Positions 1-13,286 of a stretch of DNA of 64,000 nucleotides are shown in pieces. The notes beneath the pieces were generated by a model. That model did no database searches. It was given only the letters and a program-made list of their open reading frames with translations, and had not been told where the DNA came from. Position numbers and translations under genes: made by a program. How positions within the stretch are numbered: the stretch's first letter is position 1; the number at the start of each line of letters is the position of its first letter. This stretch comes from Roseomonas sp. HF4 (GTDB lineage: Bacteria; Pseudomonadota; Alphaproteobacteria; Acetobacterales; Acetobacteraceae), in assembly GCF_005222755.1 (NCBI RefSeq), contig NZ_STGD01000013.1, positions 1 to 64,000 of the forward strand. Direction: 5' to 3'.

Positions 1-170
1 TGGTCCAGCTTCAGGCCGCCGAACTCCGTCCGCCAGCGATAGTAGGTCGGCTCCGTCACGCCGATCGCCCGCACAGCATCGGCCACCGTCTTGCCCTGGC
101 CAACCAGAACCTCCGCCTGCCGCAGCTTCGCGACAATCTCCTCCGGCGTGTGCGCCTTCTTCCGCCCCAT
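1..170 (-). CDS. IS3-family transposase OrfA (partial, 3' end outside window)
   Basis: Translated from the ATG at 170-168 on the minus strand, the protein begins MGRKKAHTPEEIVAKLRQAE, followed by a helix-turn-helix containing GKTVADAVRAIGVTEPTYYRW. This is the small DNA-binding protein (IS3 transposase subfamily 8) that is joined to OrfB by programmed frameshifting to make the active transposase. About 56 residues are visible, and the rest lies upstream of the window. It is intact as far as it can be read. Only the helix-turn-helix portion is present here; the DDE catalytic OrfB would be off the left edge. Confidence 0.8.
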   Translation of the reverse strand, partial: MGRKKAHTPEEIVAKLRQAEVLVGQGKTVADAVRAIGVTEPTYYRWRTEFGGLKLD

Positions 171-236
171 CCCACAACCTCCCATCGCTGCCGCCGGACT
201 ACATCACCGGCGGACCGCTTCTAGGGGGGCAGGTCA
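1..236 (-). mobile_element. End of an IS3-family insertion sequence (partial)
   Basis: The element runs off the window start. Its outer boundary is inferred at about 236: read on the minus strand the tip is TGACCTGCCCCCC (236-224), which resembles the terminal inverted repeats of IS3-family elements of the IS407/IS511 type, and the orfA start lies about 65 bp inside it, as is usual. Immediately outside the tip the sequence becomes the middle of a glycosyltransferase coding frame, so the element interrupts that gene. The other end and the target-site duplication are outside the window. Confidence 0.75.
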
Positions 237-813
237 CCACGCACCCACGACGATCCGCTGCCTCTTCCATCCCGCCAACCGGGGGAAGGGGGCGGGCGTG
301 AGGACTGGCCTTGCGGCGGCGTGCGGGGAGGTGATCGTCATCCAGGATGCGGACCTGGAATAAGATCCGGCGGACTGGACATTGATGTACGACCTGATCG
401 CGCAACGCAAGGTCGCGGACGTCGTCTTCGGGACGCAGATGCGAGACGGGCGGGGCGGCTTCGCCTATCGCCGCCAGTATGCCGCCAATGCGACGCTTTC
501 GGCGCTGTTCAGCATCCTCTACGGCCAGCGCCTGACCGACATCGAGGTGTGCTACAAGATGTTCACCCAGGCCGTCTGCGATGGCCTGACGATCACCTGC
601 GATGATTTCGGCTGCGAGATACAGATCAGCGCGCAGATCGCACGGTCGCGGCGCTGGCGCATCCGGGAGATCGACATCACCTACCAGGGGCGGCGCTACG
701 AGGAGGGAAAGAGGATCGGATGGCGCGATGGCATCAAGGAGCTCTGGTATCTGCTTCGCTTCCGTGTGCAGCCCCTCCCACGCGCGGGATTGACGGGACC
801 TGACCCGGCATGA
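237..813 (+). pseudogene. GT2 glycosyltransferase remnant, IS-truncated and with an in-frame stop
   Basis: Directly outside the IS tip the frame encodes NRGKGAGVRTGLAAACGEVI followed by VIQDADLE, the nucleotide-sugar-binding and DxD region of GT-A glycosyltransferases of the dolichol-phosphate mannosyltransferase type. The next codon is TAA (361-363) where the family has Tyr (LEYDPADW). The same frame then continues as DPADWTLMYDL through the C-terminal half to the stop at 811-813. The start of the gene is missing, replaced by the IS. So there are two lesions: an insertion and a nonsense codon. A restart at TTG 382 or ATG 385 would lack the catalytic DxD and is unlikely to be active. Its stop overlaps the next start (ATGA), so it was once the upstream gene of a sulfotransferase-like operon. 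Confidence 0.75.
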
Positions 814-2018
814 CGTCCCGCGCGGCGATCTTCGTTCTCGGCATGCATCGCAGCGGCACCTCGGCGCTGTCGCGCGTGCTGAGCCTCCTCGGGGCGTCGC
901 TGCCGCGGCACGTGCTTCCGCCAGGGCCAGGCAACGAGAGCGGTCACTGGGAACCGGAACGCGCCGTGGCGCTGAACGACAGGATCCTGGCGGAGGCAGG
1001 TACCCGGGTCGAAGGGATAAACGGGCCGCCGGACGCATGGTTCGCGTCGGAGGCCGCGGAGGCCTTCGTCGCGCCCATGCAGGCGCTGATCCACGAGGAG
1101 TTCGCCACTGCACCGCTCTTCGTGTTCAAGGATCCGCGCAGCGCCCTGGTTTTTCCGCTGTGGCGTCGAGCACTGAAGGAACTTGGCATCGGCTGTCTGC
1201 CGGTCATCATCTCGCGCAATCCTGTGGAGGTGGCGCAGTCGCTTGCGGATCGGCAGACACGGGCCGAGCCCTGGCAGTCCTGGCCGACCGATCGCGGCGG
1301 GCTGCTCTGGCTGCGCTACGCGGTCGCGGCGGAACGGCATTCACGCGGCTGCACGAGAGCATTCTGTACCTTCGACGAACTGCTCGCCGACTGGCAGGGC
1401 ACGCTGGGTCGCATCGCATGTGATCTCGGGATAGCGTGGCCGCGGTCACCTCTTGAGGCTGCGCCCGACATCAGCCGGTTCCTTGATCCGAAGCATCGTC
1501 ATCAGCACGTCGTGGAGCCGGCCCAGGGGCGCGGCGGCGCCTGGTCATCGTGGATCACCCCGGCCTTCGAGGCGTTGCGCAGAGGGCCTGACATGGCGCT
1601 GCTGGATGCCATCGGACGATCCTTCGACGATGCCTGTGAAGCGGTACTCGACGGCGCCGTGCATCGTGCGACAGAACAGCGGAAGGTGGATCCGGAGATC
1701 GCAGGCATCCTTGCAGTTTCCGCTGCCCATGCGGCGATCCTGTCAGAAGTCGGTCGCGAGGCGTCTCGTCGGGCCGCCGTCCTCGCCGAGAGGCTGGCCG
1801 AACGGACTGAAGCTGCGCGGTGTGCCGAACGTTATGCGCGATCTCTGGAGCAAACGATGCACGAGATGCGCGCGACGCACGAAACGACCGTAGCCTATAC
1901 GCGAAGCCTGGAACAGGCGCGGGATCGGGCTGAAGCTTACGCCCGGCAGCTTGAGGCGCATCTCGCAAACGCGCCTGAACCGACAGCACCGGCATCACAC
2001 ACGACGCCGGAGGCGTGA
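810..2018 (+). CDS. Sulfotransferase-like P-loop protein with C-terminal coiled coil
   Basis: A 402-residue protein. Near the N-terminus it has the PAPS-binding loop in GMHRSGTSAL (about residues 11-20), followed by FKDPRSALVFPLW and the 3'-phosphate motif ISRNPVEVAQSL at about residues 130-145, the pattern of bacterial sulfotransferase-family proteins. Residues from about 310 onward are charged and Arg/Glu-rich, with two copies of an AYxRSLEQ-type segment, suggesting a coiled coil. The start codon overlaps the stop of the broken glycosyltransferase (ATGA), so the two were probably co-transcribed in a surface glycan or LPS locus. The true acceptor substrate cannot be told from sequence; a sugar or lipid-linked glycan is inferred from the neighbour. 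Confidence 0.75.
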   Translation: MTSRAAIFVLGMHRSGTSALSRVLSLLGASLPRHVLPPGPGNESGHWEPERAVALNDRILAEAGTRVEGINGPPDAWFASEAAEAFVAPMQALIHEEFATAPLFVFKDPRSALVFPLWRRALKELGIGCLPVIISRNPVEVAQSLADRQTRAEPWQSWPTDRGGLLWLRYAVAAERHSRGCTRAFCTFDELLADWQGTLGRIACDLGIAWPRSPLEAAPDISRFLDPKHRHQHVVEPAQGRGGAWSSWITPAFEALRRGPDMALLDAIGRSFDDACEAVLDGAVHRATEQRKVDPEIAGILAVSAAHAAILSEVGREASRRAAVLAERLAERTEAARCAERYARSLEQTMHEMRATHETTVAYTRSLEQARDRAEAYARQLEAHLANAPEPTAPASHTTPEA

Positions 2019-2094
2019 CGCCAGGATTGGGCTTGTCCCAAGCAAAGCAGCGCCCACCAAAACCGGGGCCTGTTAGCAAGAACAAGCTCTCCTC

Positions 2095-2118
2095 ATGAGC
2101 ATGAGCATGAGCATGAGC
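2095..2118. repeat. Short tandem repeat, four copies of ATGAGC
   Basis: Four perfect head-to-tail copies of the hexamer ATGAGC lie in the intergenic stretch 2019-2316, just before the base composition turns sharply A+T-rich. A six-base unit does not change reading frame and no gene was identified across it. It is the kind of tract prone to slippage, so copy number may vary between strains. Confidence 0.7.
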
Positions 2119-2203
2119 AAGGCAGCCAGGCGGCAGAGCCAGAATCAAGACATTGAAATTACATAGGAAATTTTCCAATAATACGGCGGTATGGGATTTA
2201 GAA

Positions 2204-2232
2204 TTGACATAATCCCTAAGTTCGAATAGTAT
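2204..2232 (+). promoter_or_regulatory. Candidate sigma-70-type promoter of the glgE operon
   Basis: A perfect -35 hexamer TTGACA (2204-2209) is followed after 17 bases by TAGTAT (2227-2232), matching the -10 consensus at four of six positions. It lies inside an A+T-rich stretch (about 2120-2460) unlike the surrounding DNA, so chance matches are more likely than elsewhere. Predicted transcription would start near 2239, leaving a leader of about 100 bases before the preferred glgE start. The location upstream of a seven-gene operon supports the call. Confidence 0.45.
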
Positions 2233-2346
2233 AGATAGATATAAATAAAAAAATAAAATATAAACGCTGCAAAAAACATAATTTCATTTTAAACTTCGCA
2301 GAAAATTGAACTGTGTATGAAGTTATTGCTATATGGAGATACAAAA

Positions 2347-5300
2347 ATGGTACTCAAAAATAGAAATACCGAGAAAAAAATCAAATGCCAAACTCCCGAA
2401 AAAAAATTCAGTTCCATCTCGGCGATTTATTATGCTTCTCCATTGCTGTTCAATATAGGAGCTACAGCGGAATTTCATATGAAGCGTATCGCGGCGCTGG
2501 GCTTCGATGCGCTCCTAATAGCACCGCCCTGCCAGCCGGGCATCAGCGGGAGCTTATTCGACATATCGGATCCGGGGCGCCTTCATGCGGCGCTCGGAGG
2601 CGGGCCGACCGATGCGTACCTCCGGGACATGACGGCGCGCCTCTCGGCTCATGCGATGACCCTCATGGTCGATATCGCGCTCGATCACCTCGCAGCCGAT
2701 TCCTGGCTCGTGGCGGACAATCCCGATCTGTTCCATCGGGCGGGGGCCGATGGCGAAATCCCCCTCGACCCGAGGCGTCCGATGGAACGCGCCGACATCG
2801 CGATGACGCGGTGCGACGGCGCTGAGGCGGAGAGGCGCCTTGCGGACATCTTCGGCTCGCTGCTCACGAGTTGGGCTGATGCGGGGGTGTCCGGCATTCG
2901 TGCGCTTGCCCCACACCGGGTGCCCGCATCGCTGTGGCGCACGGTTCTTGGCGCTGTTCGTGAGGTGAGGCCCGACTTCACGGCCCTTGCCTGGACCCCG
3001 GGCCTTTCGCCCGCCGACGTCGCCGCCCTAGCCCGCTGCGGCTTCACGCACAGTGCCGGCAGTGCGCCATGGTGGGACGGCCGCGCGCCGTGGCTTGCGC
3101 GAGAATACGAGGAGCGACGCCTGCTTCTTCCCTCGATCGGCCTGGTCGAGGACCCGGCGGGTCCGCGGATCGCGGCGGGCGTGCCGTCCGAAGACCAGCC
3201 CGCGCGCCGCCGGGCGATCGAGCGGGCGCTCGCCTTGGCCGCAACAACAGGTGCCGGGCTCCTGATGCCGATGGGGTTCGAGCAGGGGGCGGTTCGGCCG
3301 CTCGACATGACGGCCGACCGTCCTGCCGACTGGTCCTGGATGGGAGAAGCGGTCGACGAGCAGGTGTCCGCGGCGATTTCGGCGGCGATCCGTCTCGTGC
3401 GGTCCTGTGCACCGCTCGGCACGCCAGGCCAGATGGTGCCGCTTTCCGGGCCGGGGGCGCCCGTGGCTGCCTTTGCCCGCGCGCTCGGTGGCGACCTCCG
3501 CCGCGCGGAAGAGGTGGCGGTGGTGCTCGCCAACGCAACACTGAACGCACCGGCGAGCATCTCGCCGGATGGCATCCTGGCCGCGCTCGACGGCCGATTT
3601 CCGGCGCTCCGGCAGGTCTTCCCGCTGGATGGTGGCGACCTCCTGACACCGGGGCGCCCCGTCGTGCTGGCGGAGGGGGAGATACGCGTCTTCGCCGGCC
3701 GCGCCGCAGCGCCCCGAACGGCGCCCGGACGGGCGCTGGCCGGAAAGACGGCGCGCTCCATGCCGCGCATCGCGATCGAGCGCGTGACACCCGCTGTCGA
3801 TGACGGCCGGTTCTCCGTAAAGCGGCTCGCCGGCGAGGCCGTCCCCTTCTCCGCCGACATCTTCGGCGACGGCCACGAGGTGCTGGCCGCCGTCCTGCGC
3901 TGGCAGGCGTCGGGCGAGGCGGCGTGGCACGAAGCGCCGATGACCAAGGGCGAGAACGACCGCTGGACGGGCATCGTGCCGCTTGCCGCCGCCGGGCGCC
4001 ATGAGGTGACGATCGAGGCTTGGCGCGACCTCTTCGCCACCTGGCGCGACGAGGTCGAGAAGAAACACGCCGCCGACGTGCCCATCGCGCTCGAACTGCA
4101 GGAGGGGATCAGGCTCGTCGAGCATGCGGCCGCGCGTTCCGAGGGTGACGACGCGGAGCGCTTCTCCGCCCTGCTGCGCCGCCTTGCGGATGGTTCGGAG
4201 GGCGACCGCCTGCACGACCTGCTGGCCGACGAGACGCGCGTGCTGATGCGCCGCTGGTCCGAGCGGACCCAGTCGGTCCGGACCGAAAAGGTCTATCCGG
4301 TCATGGCTGACCGCCGCGCGGCGGCCTTCGCGTCCTGGTACGAGATGTTTCCCCGCTCGGCCTCCGACGACACGGCGCGCCACGGCACCTTCGACGATGT
4401 CGTGCGGCACCTGCCGCGCGTGCGCGCCATGGGCTTCGATGTCCTTTACTTCACGCCCATTCATCCGATCGGCCGACGGAACAGGAAGGGGCGCAACAAC
4501 ACGCTGAAGGCCGGCCCTGGCGATCCCGGCAGCCCCTATGCGATCGGCGCGGCCGAGGGCGGGCACGATGCGCTGCACCCCGAACTCGGCGACCTTGACG
4601 CCTTCCGCCGTCTCGTGGCGGCGGCCGAGGCGCATGGGCTCGAGCTCGCGCTCGACTTCGCGATCCAGTGCAGCCCGGATCATCCGTGGCTCGCGGAACA
4701 TCCCGGCTGGTTCGCCTGGCGCCCGGACGGCAGCCTGCGCTACGCGGAGAACCCACCGAAGAAGTACGAGGACATCGTCAACGTCGACTTCTATGCGCCC
4801 GATTCGGTACCGGATCTCTGGGTCGCGCTGCGCGACGTGATCCTGCATTGGATCGAGCAGGGCGTGCGCACCTTCCGCGTGGACAACCCGCACACCAAGC
4901 CGCTGCCCTTCTGGGAATGGATGATCGCCGATGTCCAGGCACGCCACCCCGAAGCGATCTTCCTGTCGGAGGCCTTCACGCGACCCAAGATGATGAAGCG
5001 CCTCGCGAAGCTCGGCTTCACGCAATCCTACACCTACTTCACCTGGCGCAACACCAAGGCCGAACTGGCCGAGTACCTGACCGAACTGACCACGACCGAG
5101 GCGGCCGATTTCTACCGCCCGCATTTCTTCGTCAACACGCCCGACATCAACCCGGTGTTCCTGCAGAAATCCGGCCGGCCGGGCCACCTGATCCGAGCTG
5201 TGCTGGCGACGACGCTTTCGGGTCTCTGGGGCGCCTATTGCGGCTTCGAGCTCTGCGAGGCGCGTGCGCTGCCGGGCAAGGAGGAGTACCTCGATTCCGA

Positions 5301-5702
5301 GAAGTACGAGATCCGTGCCTGGGATTGGGACCGGCCGGGCAACATCGTCGCCGAGATCACCGCGCTGAACCGCATCCGCCGCGAGAACCCGGCGCTGCAG
5401 ACGCATCTCGGACTGGGGTTCCTCAATTGCTGGAACGACAGCATCCTGGCCTATCGCAAGATGACGCCCGACCGCGGCAATCTCGTGGTGGTGGCTGTCA
5501 ACCTCGACCCCTTCGCGGTGCAGGAGGCGAGCTTCGAAGTGCCGCTCTGGGAGTTCGGCCTGCCCGACGACGCCGAGGTCGAGGTCGAGGATCTCCTGAC
5601 CGGCCGGTCCTGGCGCTGGCGTGGCAAGATGCAGCGCCTCCGCCTCGACCCGGCCGTCCTTCCCTATGCCATTCTGCGCCTCGCCGCGCCCGGAACCCAC
5701 GC

Positions 5703-5706
<4 letters not shown>
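2347..5706 (+). CDS. glgE: Alpha-1,4-glucan:maltose-1-phosphate maltosyltransferase GlgE, with N-terminal GH13-like extension
   Basis: GlgE transfers maltosyl units from maltose-1-phosphate to alpha-glucan in the cytoplasm. The C-terminal part (about residues 480-1119) carries the GH13_3 signature: WYEMFPRS, YFTPIHPIGRRNRKGRNN, nucleophile Asp846 in RVDNPHTK, acid/base Glu875 in LSEAFTRP and Asp933 in NTPDINP. It is about 1,119 residues, far longer than the roughly 660-700 of actinobacterial GlgE. The extra N-terminal half (about residues 30-450) looks like a second (beta/alpha)8 barrel, but where GH13 enzymes have GxRxD it reads GIRALA, so it is probably non-catalytic. ATG 2347 is preferred because GGAGA (2335-2339) sits 7 bases upstream; an in-frame ATG at 2317 lacks a ribosome site. 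The first 35 or so codons are A/T-rich, unlike the rest. The stop overlaps treS (ATGA). Confidence 0.9.
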
Positions 5707-9005
<3,299 letters not shown>

Positions 9006-9006
9006 C

Positions 9007-11178
9007 ATGAATGCCATGACCGACGACCGCGCCGCGATCGTCGCCCTGTCCGAGGGGCGCAACGGCGACCCCTTCGCCTGGCTCGGCCCCCATGTCGCCG
9101 AGGGCGGGCGGGTGGTGCGCGCCTTTCTGCCCGGCGCGCGGGCCGTCTCGGCCTTGGCGGCCGACGGCTCGGAGCTCGGGGCGTTGCGGGCGCTCGATCC
9201 GCCGGGCTTCTTCGCCGGGCGTGTCGCGGCCGAGGGCGCCTACCGGCTGCGCATCTCCTGGCCAGATGCGGAGCAGGAGACCGAGGATCCCTACGCTTTT
9301 CCGCCCCTGCTCGGCGAACTCGACCTGCACCTGATCGCGGAAGGCCGGCACAGGGAGATCGGCCGCGTGCTCGGTGCGCATGCGATCGAGATGGCCGGCG
9401 TGCGCGGCGTGCGCTTCGCCGTATGGGCGCCGAATGCACGGCGTGTCTCGGTGGTTGGCGACTTCAACGGCTGGGACGGGCGTCGCCATCCGATGCGCCG
9501 GCGCGTGGAGGCCGGAATCTGGGAGATCTTCATCCCCCGAATTGGGCCTGGCAGTCGCTACAAGTACGAGCTTCTTGGCGCGGATGGCACGCTGCTGCCG
9601 CTGAAGGCTGATCCCTGCGCCGGCGAGGCGGAACGGCCGCCGGCGACGGCCTCGATCGTGCCCCAGCCGTTGGAGCCGCCGGCCGCGAGAGGCGACGGGC
9701 CGGCACACGGGCCGGAGGCGCCGCTGTCGATCTACGAAGTCCACGCGACCTCCTGGATGCGCCACGCTGACGGCAGCCCGCTGGCCTGGGACGAGTTGGC
9801 CGACCGGCTGCTGCCCTATGTCGCGGGGCTCGGCTTCACGCATATCGAGCTGCTCCCAGTGACCGAGCACCCCTTCGAGGGCAGCTGGGGCTACCAGCCG
9901 GTCGGGCTGTTCGCGCCAACGTCGCGGCTCGGGCCGCCGGAGGCGTTCCGTCGCTTCGTGTCGCGCGCGCACGCGGCCGGGCTCGGCGTCATCGTCGACT
10001 GGGTGCCGGCGCATTTCCCGACCGATGCGCACGGGCTCGGCCGCTTCGACGGCACGGCACTCTATGAACACCAGGACCCGCGGGAGGGTTTTCACCGCGA
10101 CTGGTCGACGCTGATCTACAATTTCGGGCGCAACGAGGTCCGCGGCTATCTCATCGCCTCCGCGCTTCATTGGCTTCGCGACTTCGGTTGCGACGGGCTG
10201 CGGGTCGATGCGGTGGCGTCCATGCTCTACCGCGACTACTCGCGCGAGCCAGGCGAATGGATCCCGAACGTCCATGGCGGCCGGGAGAATATCGAGGCGG
10301 TAGGCTTCGTGCGCGAACTGAACGAGGCGGTCGCCGAACACGCGCCCTGGGCGATGGTGATCGCGGAGGAGTCCACGGCCTGGCCGAAGGTCTCGGCGCC
10401 TGTCCCTGAGGGCGGGCTTGGCTTCGACTACAAGTGGAACATGGGCTGGATGCACGATACGCTGCACTACGTGTCGCGCGACCCGATCTACCGCACGCAC
10501 CACCACGGCGAGATCACCTTCGGGATGGTCTATGCCTTCAGCGAACGCTTCGTGCTGCCGCTGTCGCATGACGAGGTTGTGCACGGAAAGGGCAGTCTTC
10601 TCGGCAAGATGCCTGGCGACCGCTGGCAACGCTTCGCGAACCTGCGCGCCTATCTGGGCTTCATGTGGGGGCATCCCGGCAAGAAGCTGCTGTTCATGGG
10701 CGGCGAGATCGCACAGGAGCGGGAGTGGAACCACGACACGCAAATCGACTGGCCGTTACTCGACGACCCGATGCACGCCGGCATGCAGCGCCTCGTGCGC
10801 GACCTCAATCACGTCATGCGCGCCGCGCCGGCCCTGCACAGGCGGGACACCCGGCCCGACGGCTTCGCCTGGACCATCGGCGACGACAGCCGCAACAGCG
10901 TCTTCGCCTTCCTGCGCCTGGCGGCGCCGGAAGATCCGCCTGCGCTGGTCGTGAGCAACTTCACCCCGACGCCGCATCATGGCTATCGGGTCGGCGTCCC
11001 GCGGGGCGGGCGTTGGGTGGAACGCGTCAACACCGATGCCGGCGCCTATGGCGGATCCGGCGTCGGCAATGGCGGCGGCAGGACGGCCCAGGCCGTGCCC
11101 GCGCATGGCCACGCGCAGTCCCTTCTCCTTGACCTGCCGCCCCTTGCCACCGTCATTCTCTTGCCTGAAGGGGCCTGA
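9007..11178 (+). CDS. glgB: 1,4-alpha-glucan branching enzyme GlgB
   Basis: GlgB introduces alpha-1,6 branches into the glucan built by GlgE. The 723-residue protein has an N-terminal region with a CBM48 module ([19 protein letters not shown], about residues 139-157) and a GH13 catalytic barrel with [12 protein letters not shown], nucleophile Asp401 in [16 protein letters not shown], acid/base Glu454 in IAEESTAWP and Asp522 in [14 protein letters not shown]-type loop HGGRENIEA is present as in GlgB. The ATG at 9007 lies one base after the treS stop; upstream in-frame codons fall inside treS. The C-terminus ends in a Gly/Ala-rich linker and a short beta domain (about 640-723). Confidence 0.95.
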   Translation: MNAMTDDRAAIVALSEGRNGDPFAWLGPHVAEGGRVVRAFLPGARAVSALAADGSELGALRALDPPGFFAGRVAAEGAYRLRISWPDAEQETEDPYAFPPLLGELDLHLIAEGRHREIGRVLGAHAIEMAGVRGVRFAVWAPNARRVSVVGDFNGWDGRRHPMRRRVEAGIWEIFIPRIGPGSRYKYELLGADGTLLPLKADPCAGEAERPPATASIVPQPLEPPAARGDGPAHGPEAPLSIYEVHATSWMRHADGSPLAWDELADRLLPYVAGLGFTHIELLPVTEHPFEGSWGYQPVGLFAPTSRLGPPEAFRRFVSRAHAAGLGVIVDWVPAHFPTDAHGLGRFDGTALYEHQDPREGFHRDWSTLIYNFGRNEVRGYLIASALHWLRDFGCDGLRVDAVASMLYRDYSREPGEWIPNVHGGRENIEAVGFVRELNEAVAEHAPWAMVIAEESTAWPKVSAPVPEGGLGFDYKWNMGWMHDTLHYVSRDPIYRTHHHGEITFGMVYAFSERFVLPLSHDEVVHGKGSLLGKMPGDRWQRFANLRAYLGFMWGHPGKKLLFMGGEIAQEREWNHDTQIDWPLLDDPMHAGMQRLVRDLNHVMRAAPALHRRDTRPDGFAWTIGDDSRNSVFAFLRLAAPEDPPALVVSNFTPTPHHGYRVGVPRGGRWVERVNTDAGAYGGSGVGNGGGRTAQAVPAHGHAQSLLLDLPPLATVILLPEGA

Positions 11179-11186
11179 CTACAGAC

Positions 11187-13286
11187 ATGCCGCGTTTTCC
11201 AGAGCGGCTGGAGCCCGGCTGCGCCAATCCTCTCGGCGCGACCTTCGATGGCGGCGGCGTGAACTTCGCCCTGTTCTCCGAACATGCGACGCGCGTCGTC
11301 CTATGTCTGTTCGACCGGAACGGCCGACGGGAGACCACACGCTTCGACCTGCCTGAATGCACGGACGGCGTCTGGCACGGCTACCTGCCGGGCGTGGCGC
11401 CGGGTCGCCCCTACGGATACCGCGTCTTCGGGCCGTACCGGCCGCATGAAGGCCACCGCTTCAACCCGCACAAGCTGCTGATCGACCCCTATGCGCGCGC
11501 GCTGCTGGGTGACCTGCGCTGGAGCGATGCCCTCTATGGCTACCGGATCGGCGCGCCGCGCAGCGACCTCTCGATCGACCGGCGCGACAGCGCGGCCGGC
11601 GTGCCGAAGGCTCTCATCACGGCCGAGGTGGCGCTGCCGCCGCGGCCTGGGCCGCGCCACGCCTGGCGCGACACGGTGATCTACGAGACGCATGTGAAGG
11701 GCATGACCGCGACGCTGCCCGAAGCCGCGCCGCACGAACGCGGCACCTTCGCGGCGCTGGCAGATCCGCGCGTGATCGAGCACCTGCATCGCATCGGCGT
11801 CACGGCCGTGGAGCTGCTGCCGATCCACGCCTTCGTCGATGACCGCTTCCTGGTCGAGCGCGGGCTCAGGAACTACTGGGGCTACAGCACGCTGAACTTC
11901 TTCGCGCCGGAGCCGCGCTTCCTGTCCCGTCGCGACCCGGAGGAAGCGCGCATCGCCATCCGCCGGCTTCAGGCCGCCGGCATCGAGGTACTGCTCGACG
12001 TCGTCTACAACCATACCTGCGAGGGGAGCGAGCTTGGCCCGACGCTGTCCTTCCGCGGTATCGACAACGCGTCCTACTATCGGCTTCTGCCCGAGAATCG
12101 CCGGCACCACATCAACGACACTGGCACCGGCAATACGCTGAACCTGTCCCATCCGCGCGTGCTGCAGATGGTGATGGACAGCCTGCGCCACTGGGTCCTG
12201 CAATACGGTGTGGACGGGTTCCGCTTCGACCTCTGCACCATCCTCGGCCGGGAGGATGGCGGCTTCGACCCCGGCGCCGGCTTCTTCGACGCGATCCGGC
12301 AGGATCCTGTCCTCGCGCGGGTGAAGCTGATCGCGGAGCCCTGGGACATCGGCCCGGGCGGCTATCAGCTCGGCAATTATCCCGCCGGCTTCGCGGAATG
12401 GAACGACCGCTTCCGCGACGGCGTGCGCCGCTTCTGGCGCGGCGACGAGGCCTTGCGGCCGGAACTTGCCGCGCGCGTGGCCGGGTCGGCCGACCTGTTC
12501 GACCGCCGCCGCCGCCGCGCCTGGTCCAGCGTGAACTTCGTCGCGGTGCATGACGGCTTCACGCTGCGCGACCTCGTCTCCTACGAGGAACGCCACAATG
12601 AAGCGAACGGCGAAGATAGCCGCGACGGCCACGGCGACAATCATGCGCGCAACTGGGGCGTCGAGGGCGAGAGCGACGATCCCGCGCTCAAGGCCCGGCG
12701 CCTCCGGGTCGCGCGCGCCCTGCTGGCTACGGTCTTCGTCTCGCACGGGACGCCGATGCTGCTGATGGGGGACGAGGCCTGGCGGACCCAGGGCGGCAAC
12801 AACAACGTCTATTGCCAGGACAATGCCCTGGCCTGGATGCCCTGGGCGGAGGACGCCCCGCCGGAAGCCGAGGCCATGGCCGATTTCACCGGCCGGCTGG
12901 CGCGCCTGCGCCGCGACTATCCGGTGCTGAGATCCGACCGCTTCCTGCATGGCGGCGACGTGCGCCCAGGCCTGCCCGACATCGCCTGGTCGGAACCGGA
13001 CGGCACGCCGATCACGCCGGAAGGCTGGCACGACGCGTCGCGCCGCGCCTTCACCCTGCAACTGGCGGGGCCGGCGTCGACGCCGGGCATGCTCGACGTG
13101 CTCCGCATCCTGCTGAACGCGGCGGGCGACACCGTCGAATTCGCGATGCCGCCGCTCGACGGCGCGAGTTTCCGGCCCGTGCTCGACAGCGGGGCGCCGG
13201 AGGCACCGCTGCGCGAAGGGTTGAACGCCATGGAGGTCCAGGGCCATGGCCTTGTCGTCCTGGCCGCCAGGATCGCCGCGCCATGA
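11187..13286 (+). CDS. glgX: Glycogen debranching enzyme GlgX (isoamylase type)
   Basis: GlgX hydrolyses alpha-1,6 branches, especially short outer chains, releasing linear malto-oligosaccharides. The 699-residue protein starts with an N-terminal isoamylase domain (GATFDGGGVNFALFSEHATRV) and then the GH13_11 barrel: YETHVKGMT, VELLPIHAF, YWGYSTLNFFAPEPR, Asp348 in GFRFDLCTILGRE, Glu384 in IAEPWDIGPGGYQLGNYP and Asp456 in VHDGFTL. The length is typical of the family. It starts 8 bases after glgB and its stop overlaps treZ (ATGA). Within this operon its linear products are the natural substrates of TreY/TreZ and MalQ. Confidence 0.94.
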   Translation: MPRFPERLEPGCANPLGATFDGGGVNFALFSEHATRVVLCLFDRNGRRETTRFDLPECTDGVWHGYLPGVAPGRPYGYRVFGPYRPHEGHRFNPHKLLIDPYARALLGDLRWSDALYGYRIGAPRSDLSIDRRDSAAGVPKALITAEVALPPRPGPRHAWRDTVIYETHVKGMTATLPEAAPHERGTFAALADPRVIEHLHRIGVTAVELLPIHAFVDDRFLVERGLRNYWGYSTLNFFAPEPRFLSRRDPEEARIAIRRLQAAGIEVLLDVVYNHTCEGSELGPTLSFRGIDNASYYRLLPENRRHHINDTGTGNTLNLSHPRVLQMVMDSLRHWVLQYGVDGFRFDLCTILGREDGGFDPGAGFFDAIRQDPVLARVKLIAEPWDIGPGGYQLGNYPAGFAEWNDRFRDGVRRFWRGDEALRPELAARVAGSADLFDRRRRRAWSSVNFVAVHDGFTLRDLVSYEERHNEANGEDSRDGHGDNHARNWGVEGESDDPALKARRLRVARALLATVFVSHGTPMLLMGDEAWRTQGGNNNVYCQDNALAWMPWAEDAPPEAEAMADFTGRLARLRRDYPVLRSDRFLHGGDVRPGLPDIAWSEPDGTPITPEGWHDASRRAFTLQLAGPASTPGMLDVLRILLNAAGDTVEFAMPPLDGASFRPVLDSGAPEAPLREGLNAMEVQGHGLVVLAARIAAP

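Noticed and set aside
2095-2118. Phase-variation switch of a gene
   Set aside because: The six-base unit is a multiple of three and no coding frame or promoter spacing was shown to cross it.
4668-5702. N-terminal extension of TreS into glgE
   Set aside because: The extra sequence is an alternative frame of glgE; the TreS start WYKDAIIYQVHVKSFFD fits ATG 5703.
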